A stretch of 61,011 bases of DNA from an uncultured Gammaproteobacteria bacterium (GCA_947259915.1 CAMYOC010000050.1:1-61011); one strand, 5' to 3'. Positions 1 to 9,199 are shown, counted from the stretch's first letter. The notes: generated from the letters alone by a model not told the origin. Numbers and translations: made by a program.

Positions 1-1966
1 CCGCGGCGACCACGGCCAGCTGCATGACCTGCTCCTGGAAGATCGGTACGCCCAGCGTGCGCTGCAGCACTCCTTTGACCTCGTCGCTGGGATAAGCCAC
101 CGCTTCCTCGCCGTTACGCCGTCGCAGGTAGGGATGCACCATGTCGCCCTGGATCGGTCCGGGGCGGATGATCGCCACTTCGATCACCAGATCGTAATAA
201 CAGCGCGGACGCAGCCGCGGCAACATCGCCATCTGGGCGCGAGACTCGATCTGGAACACCCCCAGGGTGTCGGCGCGGCAGATCATATCGTAGACCACCG
301 GGTCTTCCGCCGGCACGCTGGCCAGACTCAGCTGTCTGCCGCGAAACTCAGCGAGCAGATCGAAGCTGCGGCGGATGGCGGAGAGCATGCCCAGCCCGAG
401 TACGTCCACCTTGATCAGACCCAGTGCATCGAGATCATCCTTGTCCCACTGGATCACCGTGCGCGCCGGCATTGCCGCATTCTCCACCGGCACCAGTTCG
501 GCCAGATCGCCGGCGGCGATAACGAAGCCCCCCACGTGCTGCGAAAGATGACGCGGGAAACCGAGCAGCTGCCGCACCAGTCCGAGCAGCCGCGCGAGCA
601 TCGGATTGTCCGGATCGAAACCGGCTTCGCGGACCCGATCATCATCGACCTCGCAGCCGTCCCACCACTGTATGGCCCGGGCCAGCTGATCGATCTGCAG
701 CGCTTCCAGACCCAGCGCCTTGCCCACGTCACGGATGGCGCTACGCGGCCGGTAGCTGATCACCGTCGCCGCCAGCGCCGCCCGCTCGCGACCATATTTG
801 CGGTAGATGTACTGGATTACTTCTTCACGCCGCTCATGCTCGAAGTCGACGTCGATATCCGGCGGCTCGTCGCGCTCGCGGGAGATAAAGCGCTCGAACA
901 ACATGGACATGCGGGCTGGATCCACTTCGGTAATGCCGAGACAAAAACAGACCGCCGAGTTGGCGGCGGAACCGCGTCCCTGACAGAGGATGCCGCGGCC
1001 GCGGGCAAAGCGGACGATATCGTGGACGGTCAGAAAATAGGGCTCGTAACCGAGCTCCGAGATCAGCGCCAGCTCGTGCTCGATCCGCGCGCGCACCTCC
1101 GCGGCTAACCCATCGGGCCAGCGTCGGAGCGCGCCCGCCTCGGTCAGCATGCGCAAGCAGCTCGCCGGCGTGTGCTCCGCCGGCACCAGCTCCGCCGGAT
1201 ATTCGTAGCGCAACTCATCGAGGCGGAACCGACAGCGCTCTGCGATGCGTACGCTTTCCGCCAGCAGCGCCGGCGGATAGAGCCGGGCCAGTACATCGCG
1301 CCGGCGCAGATGGCGCTCGCCGTTCGCAAACAGAGCCAGACCCGCGCTATCCAGCGGACGCCGCAGACGGATAGCCGTCAGGGTGTCCTGCAACGCGCGC
1401 CGCGCGCGGCTGTGCATATGCACGTCACCGCAGGCGACTGCCGGCAGTCGCAGATCTTCGGCCAGGGCCTGCAGACGCTGCAGACGCCGCACGTCATCGC
1501 CATCGGCGAGCAGCTCTACCGCGATCCAGCAGCGCTCGGGGAATTCGTTTGTCAGCCACGCGGCATCTTCCCTGCACGGTGCGGCGCCGGGCAGCCACAG
1601 CGCGAGACAGTGATCCAGCGGCGGCGCCAGATCCTCCCTGCTGAGTCGATAGCTCCCCTTGGGCGCCTGGCGCCGGCCGCGGGTAATCAGACGGCAGAGC
1701 TGAGCATAGCCCTGCCGGTCCGTCGCCAGCAGCACCAGACGCAGACCGTCCTCGAGCCGGAATTCGCTGCCGACGATCAGCTCAAGTGCAGATTCACGGG
1801 ACGCCTGCCAGGCCCGGACCACGCCCGCCACCGAACACTCGTCGGTGATCGCCAGCGCGCGATAACCGAGATCCGCGGCTTGCCTGACCAGCTCCTCCGG
1901 ATGTGAAGCGCCGCGCAAAAAGCTGAAATTGGACACACAGTGCAGTTCGGCATAGTCGGGGATCAT
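1..1966 (-). CDS. dnaE2: Error-prone DNA polymerase DnaE2 (partial, 3' end outside window)
   Basis: Alpha-subunit-like C-family DNA polymerase that performs translesion synthesis with ImuA and ImuB during the SOS response. About 655 residues are visible, the N-terminal two thirds of a protein of usually about 1030 aa; the gene runs off base 1. An N-terminal PHP-type domain opens the protein ([13 protein letters not shown] near residue 7). The polymerase palm carries [12 protein letters not shown] near residue 370, and [10 protein letters not shown] lies near residue 520. The start ATG at 1966 overlaps the imuB TAA by one base (TAATG), so translation is probably coupled. Fourth gene of the lexA operon. 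The family and cassette assignment is firm. Confidence 0.95.
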   Translation of the reverse strand, partial: MIPDYAELHCVSNFSFLRGASHPEELVRQAADLGYRALAITDECSVAGVVRAWQASRESALELIVGSEFRLEDGLRLVLLATDRQGYAQLCRLITRGRRQAPKGSYRLSREDLAPPLDHCLALWLPGAAPCREDAAWLTNEFPERCWIAVELLADGDDVRRLQRLQALAEDLRLPAVACGDVHMHSRARRALQDTLTAIRLRRPLDSAGLALFANGERHLRRRDVLARLYPPALLAESVRIAERCRFRLDELRYEYPAELVPAEHTPASCLRMLTEAGALRRWPDGLAAEVRARIEHELALISELGYEPYFLTVHDIVRFARGRGILCQGRGSAANSAVCFCLGITEVDPARMSMLFERFISRERDEPPDIDVDFEHERREEVIQYIYRKYGRERAALAATVISYRPRSAIRDVGKALGLEALQIDQLARAIQWWDGCEVDDDRVREAGFDPDNPMLARLLGLVRQLLGFPRHLSQHVGGFVIAAGDLAELVPVENAAMPARTVIQWDKDDLDALGLIKVDVLGLGMLSAIRRSFDLLAEFRGRQLSLASVPAEDPVVYDMICRADTLGVFQIESRAQMAMLPRLRPRCYYDLVIEVAIIRPGPIQGDMVHPYLRRRNGEEAVAYPSDEVKGVLQRTLGVPIFQEQVMQLAVVAA

Positions 1967-3495
1967 TAACCGAACACCCCGTGCAAAAACCAGCGCCGTG
2001 GCTTGCGGCGTTCACGAAAAATCCACAGACCCATACCGCCGGGACTGGATGCCTCGTAGTAATCCCGGGACACATCCTTGCCGTCCCACCATCCGGTCTC
2101 GATGCGTTCGGGTCCGTGGCGCAGCGTCAGCGGCCCCTCCAGCCAGGGCTGCCGGTGTTTCATCTGCAGCGGCCGCGGCGTCTCCAGGATCCACAGTGGC
2201 CGCGCGCGATCGCCAGCCTCGGTACCGCGCGTACCCGGCTCGACGTAATCCCATGCCGCCTCGGGACGATGCTCGGGCAACAGGCATATACCCCGCACCG
2301 CGCCGGTACCTAGCCGCGCCCGCAGCCGATCCACCAGACGGCAGGCTGCCTCAGCCCGTCGCGGTCCGGCACCGTCTTCCAGACCCAACGCCAGCAGACT
2401 GCCGGGCAGCGGTAACACCGGACCGCTGCGCAAGGCCAGGCTGACCACCGGCGCATGCAGACGCGCCTGTTCCAGATGCGGCATCAGCAATTCGCTCAGG
2501 AAGCCGGCATCGGCGCTCGGTTCCGCCAGACCGAGAGGGAAACGGGTGTTGTGTCCGTCGTTGTGCCGGAACATGAACTCGGGCTGCTGTACCCCGGCCT
2601 GACGATGACGCAGGAACGCCGACAGCTCATCCAGCAGGTGTCGCATGCCCTGCCCCATCATCGCGCGATCAAACGTCTCGGCGGGCAGTTCGAGACTGCC
2701 GCGGTAACGGGCGGGCGGACGCACGCCACGACGCGGCTCGGCAACACGCCCAAGCGCCCGGTCCAGATCAGCAAGGCAACGCACGCCCAGACGCCGCGCA
2801 AAGCCGTCCCGCGGCAGACGCAGGCATTCACCCAGGGATTGCACACCCATACCTTCGAGCATGTTGAGCTCGCGCTCGGACCAGCCGGTACACCGCAACG
2901 GCAGCTCGGCCAGCGCACCCGGCAATGCTGCGACATCCGTCACCCGTGCCCCGTCCGCACCTCGTGCCAGCCACAGCGCGGCCCGCGGCGTGGGCGCCAC
3001 CGCATGGCGCAGGCTGTACCCGAGTGCCGTCAGCCCGGTGCAGATCTGCTGGCACAGACGATCGAGGCCACCGAACAACTTGAGGCTGCCCTGGATCTCC
3101 AGCAGCAAGCGATGCGGCATCTCCAGGCTGACCAGGTCGGTATAGCGCATGGCCCATTGCGCCAGACGCCGCAGTCTGCGTGCCTCGCGCCGCGGATCGC
3201 GTTCCACGACCTGCAGCTGCGGACTCAGTGCCAGCGCCGCATTGAGCGGCAGACCCGGCGTGACGCCCTGGTGCGCCGCGGCGCTATTGCTACGGCATAT
3301 ACGGCGACCGCTGCCATCGCCTTCCACCACCGCCACCGGCTGTGCATCCGCGGCGGCGGCAAAAATCTCCAGCGGCAGCCGGTCGCAATCCAGCGCCATC
3401 CACAGCTGGCGCCGACGCACCGGCACGGGCGGCGGTATCTCCGCGACAGGTGACGACGCCGGAAACAGAGGCAGTGAGGCCTGGGACCTGGGCAT
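1966..3495 (-). CDS. imuB: ImuB, catalytically inactive Y-family polymerase-like mutasome hub
   Basis: DinB-like protein that in characterised systems bridges DnaE2, ImuA and the beta clamp. 509 aa, with the Y-family fold followed by a C-terminal region typical of ImuB ([12 protein letters not shown], then a [14 protein letters not shown] block). The second catalytic motif (S-x-D-E) is absent, replaced by [14 protein letters not shown], as expected for a non-catalytic ImuB. The first acidic pair is partly kept ([12 protein letters not shown]36/D38). A 30-residue N-terminal extension holds QASLPLF (residues 5-11), which resembles a beta-clamp-binding motif. The start is uncertain because no good Shine-Dalgarno precedes ATG 3495; a downstream GTG would remove the extension. 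It follows imuA by 17 nt. Confidence 0.93.
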   Translation of the reverse strand: MPRSQASLPLFPASSPVAEIPPPVPVRRRQLWMALDCDRLPLEIFAAAADAQPVAVVEGDGSGRRICRSNSAAAHQGVTPGLPLNAALALSPQLQVVERDPRREARRLRRLAQWAMRYTDLVSLEMPHRLLLEIQGSLKLFGGLDRLCQQICTGLTALGYSLRHAVAPTPRAALWLARGADGARVTDVAALPGALAELPLRCTGWSERELNMLEGMGVQSLGECLRLPRDGFARRLGVRCLADLDRALGRVAEPRRGVRPPARYRGSLELPAETFDRAMMGQGMRHLLDELSAFLRHRQAGVQQPEFMFRHNDGHNTRFPLGLAEPSADAGFLSELLMPHLEQARLHAPVVSLALRSGPVLPLPGSLLALGLEDGAGPRRAEAACRLVDRLRARLGTGAVRGICLLPEHRPEAAWDYVEPGTRGTEAGDRARPLWILETPRPLQMKHRQPWLEGPLTLRHGPERIETGWWDGKDVSRDYYEASSPGGMGLWIFRERRKPRRWFLHGVFG

Positions 3496-3512
3496 GGAGG
3501 GGGCGGCGCGTT

Positions 3513-4163
3513 TTAGTGGCCGTCATGAAGAAACAGATCCCGCAGCGGGAGACTGGCAGGACGGCCGCCGCGGCTTTTGATCACGTCCAGCCATCCGTTC
3601 GCGCCTGCACCCAGATACAGCTTGAGCGCGGCGGGGGACGCCGCGCGCAAGGCGTCGGGCGGGCGGAACAGGATACAGGGCACGCCCTCGTCCTCGGCCG
3701 CCAGCTGCAGACGCCTGAGTTGACGATGGGCGGCATTCCTGGCCCAGGCCAGCACGATCTGACAACTGGCCGAGACCAGCGCCTGCTCCGCCGCCCACAG
3801 GGCTTCACTGTCGATCGCTGCATGGACCAGCAGCAGCCGGGCCACGTCGATGCCGGCCGTCGCCAGGGCCGGCGCGTAGGGGACATAGGGCGGCGCGATC
3901 CACGCAATCCAGCCGTGGCGAGCTGCCGCTTCGTCATGGCCATCGTCGCTGAGCTGGCGCAGCAGGGGCACGATCATTTGCAACTCGCCGGTGCCCCAGC
4001 GCTCGACCACGATCTCGGTCAGTCCGGCACGGGGCCAGCCGCCGCCCGGCAGGATCGCGTCCAGCGCGCGGTAGCCGCTGGACAGGGTCCGCATGCCCTG
4101 CGGCGCTTGCCGGCCACGCCACACCCGCGGATCCGCCAGCAGGGCGTCCAGCGATTTTTTCAT
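3513..4163 (-). CDS. imuA: ImuA, RecA-like SOS mutasome accessory protein
   Basis: Small RecA/SulA-related protein that works with ImuB and DnaE2 in damage-induced mutagenesis. 216 aa. The N-terminus matches the family (WRGRQ...[30 protein letters not shown]). The Walker A-like loop is degenerate ([11 protein letters not shown]), as is usual in ImuA. The C-terminus ends in a basic and leucine-containing tail ([15 protein letters not shown]). The ATG at 4163 overlaps the lexA stop as ATGA, so it is co-transcribed and probably translationally coupled with lexA. Identity rests on both sequence and position between lexA and imuB. Confidence 0.92.
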   Translation of the reverse strand: MKKSLDALLADPRVWRGRQAPQGMRTLSSGYRALDAILPGGGWPRAGLTEIVVERWGTGELQMIVPLLRQLSDDGHDEAAARHGWIAWIAPPYVPYAPALATAGIDVARLLLVHAAIDSEALWAAEQALVSASCQIVLAWARNAAHRQLRRLQLAAEDEGVPCILFRPPDALRAASPAALKLYLGAGANGWLDVIKSRGGRPASLPLRDLFLHDGH

Positions 4164-4774
4164 CCGTGGACGTCCCGGCGTACGACACCGACCACGACGC
4201 CTTCGATAGTCAGCTCATGCTCACTCATGTCCACCCGGATCGGCTCGAAATCCGGATTCTCCGGCAGCAGCCAGACGATGCGCCCTTCCTGACGATAGCG
4301 TTTGACCGTCACCTCGTCGTCGATACGCGCGACCACGATCTGCCGGCTGCGGACCTCGGGGGTCCGGTGCACGGCGACGAGATCGCCATCGAGGATGCCG
4401 GCATCACGCATGCTCATGCCGTGGACCTGCAGCAGGTAATGGGGCCGGGGATAAAACAGATCGGGATCCACCTGATAGCGGGCCTCGATATGTTCCTGGG
4501 CCAGGATCGGCTGACCCGCCGCCACCCGCCCTACCAGCGGCAGACCCAGCTGCTCGCGCAGCGTGTCCTTGAGACGGATGCCCCGGGACATACCCGGGAT
4601 CAACTCGATGGCGCCCTTGCGTTCCAGCGCGCGCAGATGATCCTCCGCGGCATTGGCCGACCTGAATCCCAGCGCGAGGGCGATCTCGGCCCGGGTCGGC
4701 GGCATGCCTTCCTCTTCGATGCCCTGGCGGATCAGCTCCAGCACCTGGTACTGGCGAGGGGTCAGTTCATACAT
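4160..4774 (-). CDS. lexA: LexA repressor, SOS regulator
   Basis: Represses SOS genes and is inactivated by RecA-stimulated self-cleavage. 204 aa: an N-terminal winged helix-turn-helix (residues 1-65, [11 protein letters not shown] and [13 protein letters not shown]) and a C-terminal S24 peptidase domain. The cleavage bond is A86-G87 (LVGRVAAGQ), with catalytic S121 (HGMSM) and K158 (VTVKRY). The open frame extends further upstream, but ATG 4774 (MYELTPRQ) matches known LexA starts and lies just after the operator. It heads the lexA-imuA-imuB-dnaE2 operon and is autoregulated through two adjacent LexA boxes. Confidence 0.97.
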   Translation of the reverse strand: MYELTPRQYQVLELIRQGIEEEGMPPTRAEIALALGFRSANAAEDHLRALERKGAIELIPGMSRGIRLKDTLREQLGLPLVGRVAAGQPILAQEHIEARYQVDPDLFYPRPHYLLQVHGMSMRDAGILDGDLVAVHRTPEVRSRQIVVARIDDEVTVKRYRQEGRIVWLLPENPDFEPIRVDMSEHELTIEGVVVGVVRRDVHG

Positions 4775-4787
4775 GGCAAACACTCTA

Positions 4788-4803
4788 CTGTATGGATGGA
4801 CAG
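4788..4803 (-). promoter_or_regulatory. LexA operator (SOS box), proximal to lexA
   Basis: Perfect CTGT-N8-ACAG dyad (CTGTATGGATGGACAG on the plus strand), 14 bp upstream of the lexA start codon and downstream of the predicted -10. Together with the second box 19 bp away it forms a tandem operator like that of E. coli lexA. Confidence 0.9.
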
Positions 4804-4806
4804 GTA

Positions 4807-4822
4807 CTGTTGATATATACAG
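4807..4822 (-). promoter_or_regulatory. LexA operator (SOS box), overlapping the -10
   Basis: Second perfect CTGT-N8-ACAG dyad (CTGTTGATATATACAG), extended to TACTGT...ACAGTA. Its centre overlaps the TATATA -10 element of the lexA promoter, so bound LexA would block RNA polymerase directly. Confidence 0.93.
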
Positions 4823-4842
4823 TAGCCCGGGGAGCGCGGCAA
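4814..4842 (-). promoter_or_regulatory. Sigma-70 promoter of lexA-imuA-imuB-dnaE2
   Basis: On the minus strand TTGCCG (4842-4837) and TATATA (4819-4814) are separated by exactly 17 bp. The start site would fall near 4807, about 33 nt upstream of the lexA ATG, with one SOS box on the -10 and the other just downstream of the start site. Confidence 0.75.
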
Positions 4843-4961
4843 GCCTTTCCGCTGGCGACGATCCGTGCCGCACTGCAAGCAGCATCGACGCGAGTCGCTT
4901 ATCATTCGTGTTCCGGCAGTTGTGCCGGGACCCACCACCACCCGTCGAGTCTGCAAGGACC

Positions 4962-6584
4962 ATGGCCCAGCGATCCGCCCCCGAGGCTCTCATCATCGGC
5001 GCCGGCCACAATGGTCTGGTCTGCGCCTGCTACCTGGCTGCCGCCGGTGTCCGCGTCACCCTGCTGGAACGCCGCCACGTGGTCGGCGGCGCCGCGGTCA
5101 CCGAGGAATTCCATCCCGGTTTCCGCAACTCCGTGGCCAGCTATACCGTCAGCCTGCTCAATCCCCGGGTCATCGCTGATCTGCGCCTGGCCGAACATGG
5201 GCTGCGCATCCTCGAACGGCCGCTGAACAATCTGCTGCCGCTGGCGGATGGCGATGCCTTCTCGGCCCGAGTGGATAGCGGCGGTCTGCGCGAGGAAGTC
5301 GCCCGTTTCTCGCGCCGTGACGCCGAGCGTCTGGACGAATTTCAACGCATGCTGGAGATCGTGGCCGACCAGCTTCGCGCCACGCTGCTGGAGACCCCGC
5401 CCGGCCCTGGCGGCGGTATTCAGGCCGTACTGGCCGCACTGCGGCTCGGGCAGCGCACCCGCGCGCTGTCCGCCGTCAGCCAGCGCGATCTGCACGAGAT
5501 CTTTACCCGCAGTGCCGGCGAGATCCTGGATGACTGGTTCGAGTCCGAACCGATCAAAGCGCTCTATGGCTTCGATGCGGTCGTCGGCAACTATGCCGGA
5601 CCCTACGCCCCGGGCTCGGCCTACGTGCTGCTGCATCACGCCTTTGGCGAGGTCAACGGCCGTCGCGGTGTCTGGGGCCACGCGGTCGGCGGGATGGGCG
5701 CGATCACCCAGGCCATGGCCGCGGAAGCCCGGCGTCGCGGCGTCACCATCGTCACCGACACCGAGGTGCGCCAGGTGCAGGTGCGCGCCGGACGCGCCCG
5801 CGGCGTGGTGCTCGCCGACGGTCGCGAGCTGAACGCGGACATGGTGATCGCCAACGTCAATCCGCGCCTGCTCTATCTGCAGATGATCGATGCCGGCGAT
5901 CTCGATCAGGACTTCCTCGGCCGTATCCGCCGCTATCGTTGCGGCTCCGGGACGCTGCGCATGAACGTCGCACTGGCGGAGCTACCACGCTTCCATTGCC
6001 TGCCCGGCGAGGGAATCCAGCCCGGTCATCAGGCCGGTATCGTGATCGCGCCGTCCCTGGACTATATGGAGCGCGCGTGGCTGGATGCCCGCCAGCACGG
6101 ATGGTCGAAACGGCCGGTGGTCGAGATGATGATCCCCAGCACCATGGACGATTCGCTGGCGCCAGCCGGACAACATGTAGCCAGCCTGTTCTGCCAGCAT
6201 TTCGCGCCCGAGCTTGCAGATGGCCGTTCCTGGGAGACCTGCGGCGCCGAGGCGGCCGAGCGGGTGATCGATACCGTGACCGACTATGCGCCGAATTTCC
6301 GCGCAAACATCCTCGGCCGCATGGTCCTGACGCCGGCAGATCTCGAGCGGGAGTTCGGTCTGGTCGGCGGCGATATTTTCCACGGCGCGCTGGGTCTGGA
6401 TCAGCTGTTCAGCGCGCGTCCGGTGCTGGGTTACGGCGCTTATCGGGGCCCGCTGAAGGCGCTGTACATGTGCGGTTCCGGCACCCATCCAGGCGGCGGC
6501 GTCACTGGCGCGCCGGGGCATAATGCGGCGCGGGAGATACTGCGCGACCTCAAACATCCCCGGCGTGGCCACCTGAGCCTGTGA
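4962..6584 (+). CDS. PYROXD2/phytoene-desaturase-like FAD-dependent oxidoreductase
   Basis: 540-aa flavoprotein of the NAD(P)/FAD-dependent amine-oxidase/phytoene-desaturase superfamily, closest in layout to the PYROXD2-like group; the substrate is unknown. An N-terminal Rossmann dinucleotide-binding motif, GAGHNG (13-18), is followed by LLERR and a GGAAVTEE flavin loop. A C-terminal FAD-closing segment reads [23 protein letters not shown] (about 505-527). No signal peptide is visible, so it is probably cytosolic. The ATG at 4962 was chosen because the upstream extension would run through the lexA promoter and coding region. It is divergent from lexA with 187 bp between the start codons. Its reaction should not be inferred beyond the family. 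Confidence 0.85.
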   Translation: MAQRSAPEALIIGAGHNGLVCACYLAAAGVRVTLLERRHVVGGAAVTEEFHPGFRNSVASYTVSLLNPRVIADLRLAEHGLRILERPLNNLLPLADGDAFSARVDSGGLREEVARFSRRDAERLDEFQRMLEIVADQLRATLLETPPGPGGGIQAVLAALRLGQRTRALSAVSQRDLHEIFTRSAGEILDDWFESEPIKALYGFDAVVGNYAGPYAPGSAYVLLHHAFGEVNGRRGVWGHAVGGMGAITQAMAAEARRRGVTIVTDTEVRQVQVRAGRARGVVLADGRELNADMVIANVNPRLLYLQMIDAGDLDQDFLGRIRRYRCGSGTLRMNVALAELPRFHCLPGEGIQPGHQAGIVIAPSLDYMERAWLDARQHGWSKRPVVEMMIPSTMDDSLAPAGQHVASLFCQHFAPELADGRSWETCGAEAAERVIDTVTDYAPNFRANILGRMVLTPADLEREFGLVGGDIFHGALGLDQLFSARPVLGYGAYRGPLKALYMCGSGTHPGGGVTGAPGHNAAREILRDLKHPRRGHLSL

Positions 6585-6602
6585 TCGCAGCGTCGCTGCC
6601 GC

Positions 6603-6611
6603 TGTTAGAAT
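6603..6611 (+). promoter_or_regulatory. Possible extended -10 promoter for ppiC
   Basis: TGT-TAGAAT (extended -10) lies about 32 nt upstream of the ppiC ATG; no convincing -35 is seen. It would give a short leader containing the AAGGAG ribosome-binding site. Confidence 0.35.
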
Positions 6612-6642
6612 CCCTTTTTTTCGCCAACCGAAGGAGAATCCC

Positions 6643-6924
6643 ATGTCGACTGCCAGTGCCCGCCATATCCTCGTTGAGACCGAAGCCGAATGTCAGGACC
6701 TGATCTCCCAGATCCAGGATGGCGGCGACTTTGCCGAGCTGGCGAAAAAACACTCCAAATGCCCCTCCGGCGCTCGCGGTGGGGATCTCGGCTCGTTTGG
6801 CCGCGGACGCATGGTGCCGGAGTTCGATCAGGTCGTTTTCTCCGGCGAAATCGGGCAGCCGCTGGGCCCGGTGAAGACACAGTTCGGCTACCACGTGCTC
6901 GAGGTGACCGAGCGTACCGACTGA
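6643..6924 (+). CDS. ppiC: Parvulin-type peptidyl-prolyl cis-trans isomerase
   Basis: 93-aa stand-alone parvulin domain, the size of E. coli PpiC, with no signal peptide; predicted to be a cytosolic proline isomerase that assists folding. Family motifs are present in order: ARHILVETE (6-14), GGDFAELAKKHSKCPSG (27-43), GGDLGSFGRGRMVPEF (46-61) and TQFGYHVLEV near the end. A strong Shine-Dalgarno (AAGGAG, 6630-6635) precedes ATG 6643. It is 58 nt downstream of the flavoprotein gene and could be read with it or from its own promoter. Confidence 0.93.
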   Translation: MSTASARHILVETEAECQDLISQIQDGGDFAELAKKHSKCPSGARGGDLGSFGRGRMVPEFDQVVFSGEIGQPLGPVKTQFGYHVLEVTERTD

Positions 6925-7051
6925 TTATTTCGGACCGTTTCGGCGTCCGACCGGCCCGGACAACGACACCATCCAGCAAAGTCGGGCCAGATCATCCTCA
7001 GACAGCCTGGCAAGGCGATCCGCAATGTTGCCGGCCGACAGCAGATTTTGC

Positions 7052-7080
7052 TTGATTAGCCGCCATCGTTTCGGTAGTTT
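7052..7080 (+). promoter_or_regulatory. Weak candidate promoter for the alanine-zipper lipoprotein gene
   Basis: TTGATT (7052-7057), a 17-bp spacer and TAGTTT (7075-7080) form only a loose sigma-70 match. A promoter is expected somewhere in 6925-7159 because the gene is followed by its own terminator. Low confidence. Confidence 0.25.
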
Positions 7081-7159
7081 GGCGGCGACGAAATGCCGGT
7101 CTCTGCAGGACCGGCGCTTCAAATTCGTGTTTCGTCAAACCGATATCGGAGATTTGAAT

Positions 7160-7480
7160 ATGAAAAACAAACTTGCTCTTACCGCCGCTCTGGCCCTGAT
7201 GGTCGGCATGTCCGGCTGCGCCAGCGTCGACGCTGTCAAGAAGGCACAGGCTACTGCGGACGAAGCCAAATCCATGGCTTCCCAGGCCGCCAGCGACGCG
7301 TCAACGGCCAAGACCGCCGCCACGGCTGCCGAAGCGGCTTCGGCCGACGCCAAGCGGATGGCTGCCAACGCTCAGAACACAGCCAACAGCGCTGCTCAGG
7401 CTGCGGCTGGCGCGCAGAGCTGCTGCAATGCGAACACCGAGAAGCTCGATCGGATGTTCAAGAAGTCCATGTCGAAGTAA
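7160..7480 (+). CDS. Alanine-zipper outer-membrane lipoprotein (Lpp/OprI-like)
   Basis: 106-aa precursor with a lipoprotein signal peptide and lipobox ending at C20 (GMSGC). The mature part is a long Ala-rich heptad helix (residues about 30-88) like Lpp and OprI, which trimerise and tie the outer membrane to peptidoglycan. The C-terminus NTEKLDRMFKKSMSK resembles the OprI tail and ends in Lys, the residue cross-linked to peptidoglycan in E. coli Lpp. It is longer than E. coli Lpp (78 aa). A vicinal Cys pair (SCC) sits before the tail, which is unusual. GGAG at 7148 supports ATG 7160. Monocistronic, with a strong terminator. Confidence 0.85.
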   Translation: MKNKLALTAALALMVGMSGCASVDAVKKAQATADEAKSMASQAASDASTAKTAATAAEAASADAKRMAANAQNTANSAAQAAAGAQSCCNANTEKLDRMFKKSMSK

Positions 7481-7518
7481 GACCTGGTCAGATAGTCGCT
7501 GCGTTCGCGCAGCAAATA

Positions 7519-7546
7519 AGCCGCGACCCCGGTCGCGGCTTTTTTT
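7519..7546 (+). terminator. Rho-independent terminator after the lipoprotein gene
   Basis: Stem AGCCGCGACC / GGTCGCGGCT (10 bp, 2-nt loop, 7519-7540) followed by a run of seven T. It lies about 40 nt past the stop codon at 7480. Confidence 0.92.
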
Positions 7547-7745
7547 GTGTCCGGACTGACAAAACCGTCTTGATCCGGACGTCACCCGGCCGGTCGCTGC
7601 TGCCGCTGCCCGCTGCGGCTCCCCGCAGACGGCCGCCTGCCCGAGAATTCGGGTCACAAGCGTCTTCGACCCGGTTCGCCGGCGCTATTGACGCTCCCCG
7701 AAGCACTGCGTAGGCTTCCCGCTGCAACAGAGGCCGGAGAATCCG

Positions 7746-8306
7746 ATGACCATGCGCGTCACTTTCGAGATCAGCGACAAGGACTTGCGTCACTTCCGCG
7801 AGTGCATGCAGAAGGCGCGCGACGCGGTCCGTGATGCTGAAGAGAGCGACATCATCGATGCCGCCAGAGAGCTGTTTCTGGAAGTCGCCGGGGCCAACGC
7901 CCCGACCTTTATCACCGCTCGCCTGGAACAGCTCGAGGCGATGGTCGGGATGCTGACCGACGAGGATTGGGCCATGCCCGAGCCCGAGCGCAGCCGGGTG
8001 CTGTGTGCCCTGGTCTATTTTTGCGATCCCGAGGACCTGATCCCGGACAGCATCCCAGGTATCGGTTATCTGGATGATGCCATCATGATCGAGCTCGTAT
8101 TCCGGGAACTCAAGCATGAAGTCGAGGGCTACAAGGACTTCGTTGTCTTTCGCGATACTTTTTCTACCCGCATGCGCGGCAGCGGAGACGCCCGTGATGC
8201 ACGACTCAAGACCAAGCGCGATAGGCTGCTGGAACGGGTCAAACGGCGCAAGGCCAAGGACGCGGTCCCGGAAGCCAAGAAGAAGCGCAAGTTCTCGCTC
8301 TGGTAG
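7746..8306 (+). CDS. DUF1232 (YkvA-like) domain protein
   Basis: 186 aa, function unknown. Residues about 91-122 form the DUF1232 signature (YFCDPEDLIPDSIPGIGYLDDA), found in small proteins often linked to membranes or stress but not characterised here. A charged helical N-terminal region precedes it. The C-terminus is a strongly basic tail (KTKRDRLLERVKRRKAK...KKKRKFSLW) that could bind nucleic acid or acidic lipid. No clear signal peptide. GGAGAA at 7736 supports ATG 7746. The parA-like gene starts 97 nt downstream on the same strand, suggesting a two-gene unit. Confidence 0.8.
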   Translation: MTMRVTFEISDKDLRHFRECMQKARDAVRDAEESDIIDAARELFLEVAGANAPTFITARLEQLEAMVGMLTDEDWAMPEPERSRVLCALVYFCDPEDLIPDSIPGIGYLDDAIMIELVFRELKHEVEGYKDFVVFRDTFSTRMRGSGDARDARLKTKRDRLLERVKRRKAKDAVPEAKKKRKFSLW

Positions 8307-8403
8307 GACCCCGCCCTTGACGCGGATCTGCGGGCTGCCGACACTTTGACGCAAAGTCGCAATCGCGTCCCGAGCTTATCCACGAAGCCGAGGTAAACGG
8401 ATC

Positions 8404-9183
8404 ATGCGCCGGGTGGTGTTTAATCAGAAAGGTGGTGTCGGCAAATCCAGCATCGCCGCAAATCTTGCCGCCATCAGCGCCAGCCGGGGTATCTCGACGC
8501 TGCTGGTGGATCTCGATCCCCAGGGTAATGCCTCCCAATATCTGCTGGGGGCCGACTACGAGGCCAGCGATCGGGGTATCGGTGATTTTTTCCAGGACTG
8601 TCTGAGTTTCCGCCTGCTGGAACAGGAGCCGGCAAGATATATCGAGGAGACCAGCTTCGAGGGTCTTGATCTGATCCCGTCCTCGCCGGATCTCAACGAA
8701 CTGGAGAGCAAACTCCAGGCTAAACACAAGATCTACAAGTTCCGCGAGCTGATGGACGATCTCTCGGCGCAATATCAGGCGGTCTATATCGACACGCCGC
8801 CGGCCTTCAATTTCTTCACCCTGTCTGCTCTGATCGCGGCCGAAGGCTGTCTGATCCCCTTCGACTGCGATGATTTCTCGCGACGCGCGCTGTATCAGCT
8901 GCTGGAGAACGTCGAGGAGACGCGTAGCGACCACAACCGTGAGCTGCACGTCGAAGGCATCGTCATCAACCAGTTCTTGCCACGGGCCAACCTGCCCCGG
9001 CGTCTGGTCGAGGAACTCTGCCAGGAAGGCCTGCCGGTGCTTGCGACGCGACTGTCTTCATCGGTGAAGATGCGTGAGAGCCACGACCAATCCATACCGC
9101 TGATCTATCTGGCGCCGCGCCACAAATTGACCACCGAATTCGTGGCGCTGTTCGAGGAACTCGCGGCCGCTCCGGTCCGCTAA
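8404..9183 (+). CDS. Orphan ParA-family (MinD/ParA) ATPase
   Basis: 259 aa ParA-type Walker ATPase. It has a deviant Walker A motif KGGVGKS (9-15), a switch motif LLVDLDPQGN (36-45) and Walker B YIDTPPA. Such proteins position DNA or large complexes through nucleotide-dependent dimerisation. No parB-like gene or parS-like repeat is seen nearby, so a chromosome-partition role is not supported; it resembles conserved gammaproteobacterial orphan ParA proteins of unknown cargo. It lacks the N-terminal HTH of plasmid type Ia ParA. The upstream partner gene encodes a DUF1232 protein. It is convergent with ppa, 16 nt apart. Confidence 0.85.
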   Translation: MRRVVFNQKGGVGKSSIAANLAAISASRGISTLLVDLDPQGNASQYLLGADYEASDRGIGDFFQDCLSFRLLEQEPARYIEETSFEGLDLIPSSPDLNELESKLQAKHKIYKFRELMDDLSAQYQAVYIDTPPAFNFFTLSALIAAEGCLIPFDCDDFSRRALYQLLENVEETRSDHNRELHVEGIVINQFLPRANLPRRLVEELCQEGLPVLATRLSSSVKMRESHDQSIPLIYLAPRHKLTTEFVALFEELAAAPVR

Positions 9184-9199
9184 ACGCTGCGGCAGTGAT

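Noticed and set aside
134..1108. Long plus-strand open frames over dnaE2, imuB, comEC and rne
   Set aside because: They are mirror frames of high-GC coding sequence: rich in Arg, His and Gln, without motifs or ribosome-binding sites, and opposite genes with clear families.
6585..6642. Possible terminator between the flavoprotein gene and ppiC (GCAGC-GTC-GCTGC plus a T-run)
   Set aside because: The stem has only 5 bp and the seven-T run begins about 15 nt after it, too far for an intrinsic terminator.
6925..7122. 65-codon open frame on the minus strand (KRWRLIKQNLL...EDDLARLCWMVSL) in the ppiC-lipoprotein gap
   Set aside because: It opens with TTG, has no ribosome-binding site and lies across the expected lipoprotein promoter. 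The sequence looks protein-like but I recognise no family.
8376..8384. DnaA-box-like TTATCCACG before the orphan parA, hinting at an origin
   Set aside because: Single site with one mismatch to the strict consensus; no cluster of boxes, no AT-rich unwinding region, no dnaA or dnaN nearby.
8404..9183. ParA as part of a plasmid or integrated partition system
   Set aside because: No ParB, replication gene, iteron-like repeats or change in base composition around it; neighbours are chromosomal housekeeping genes.
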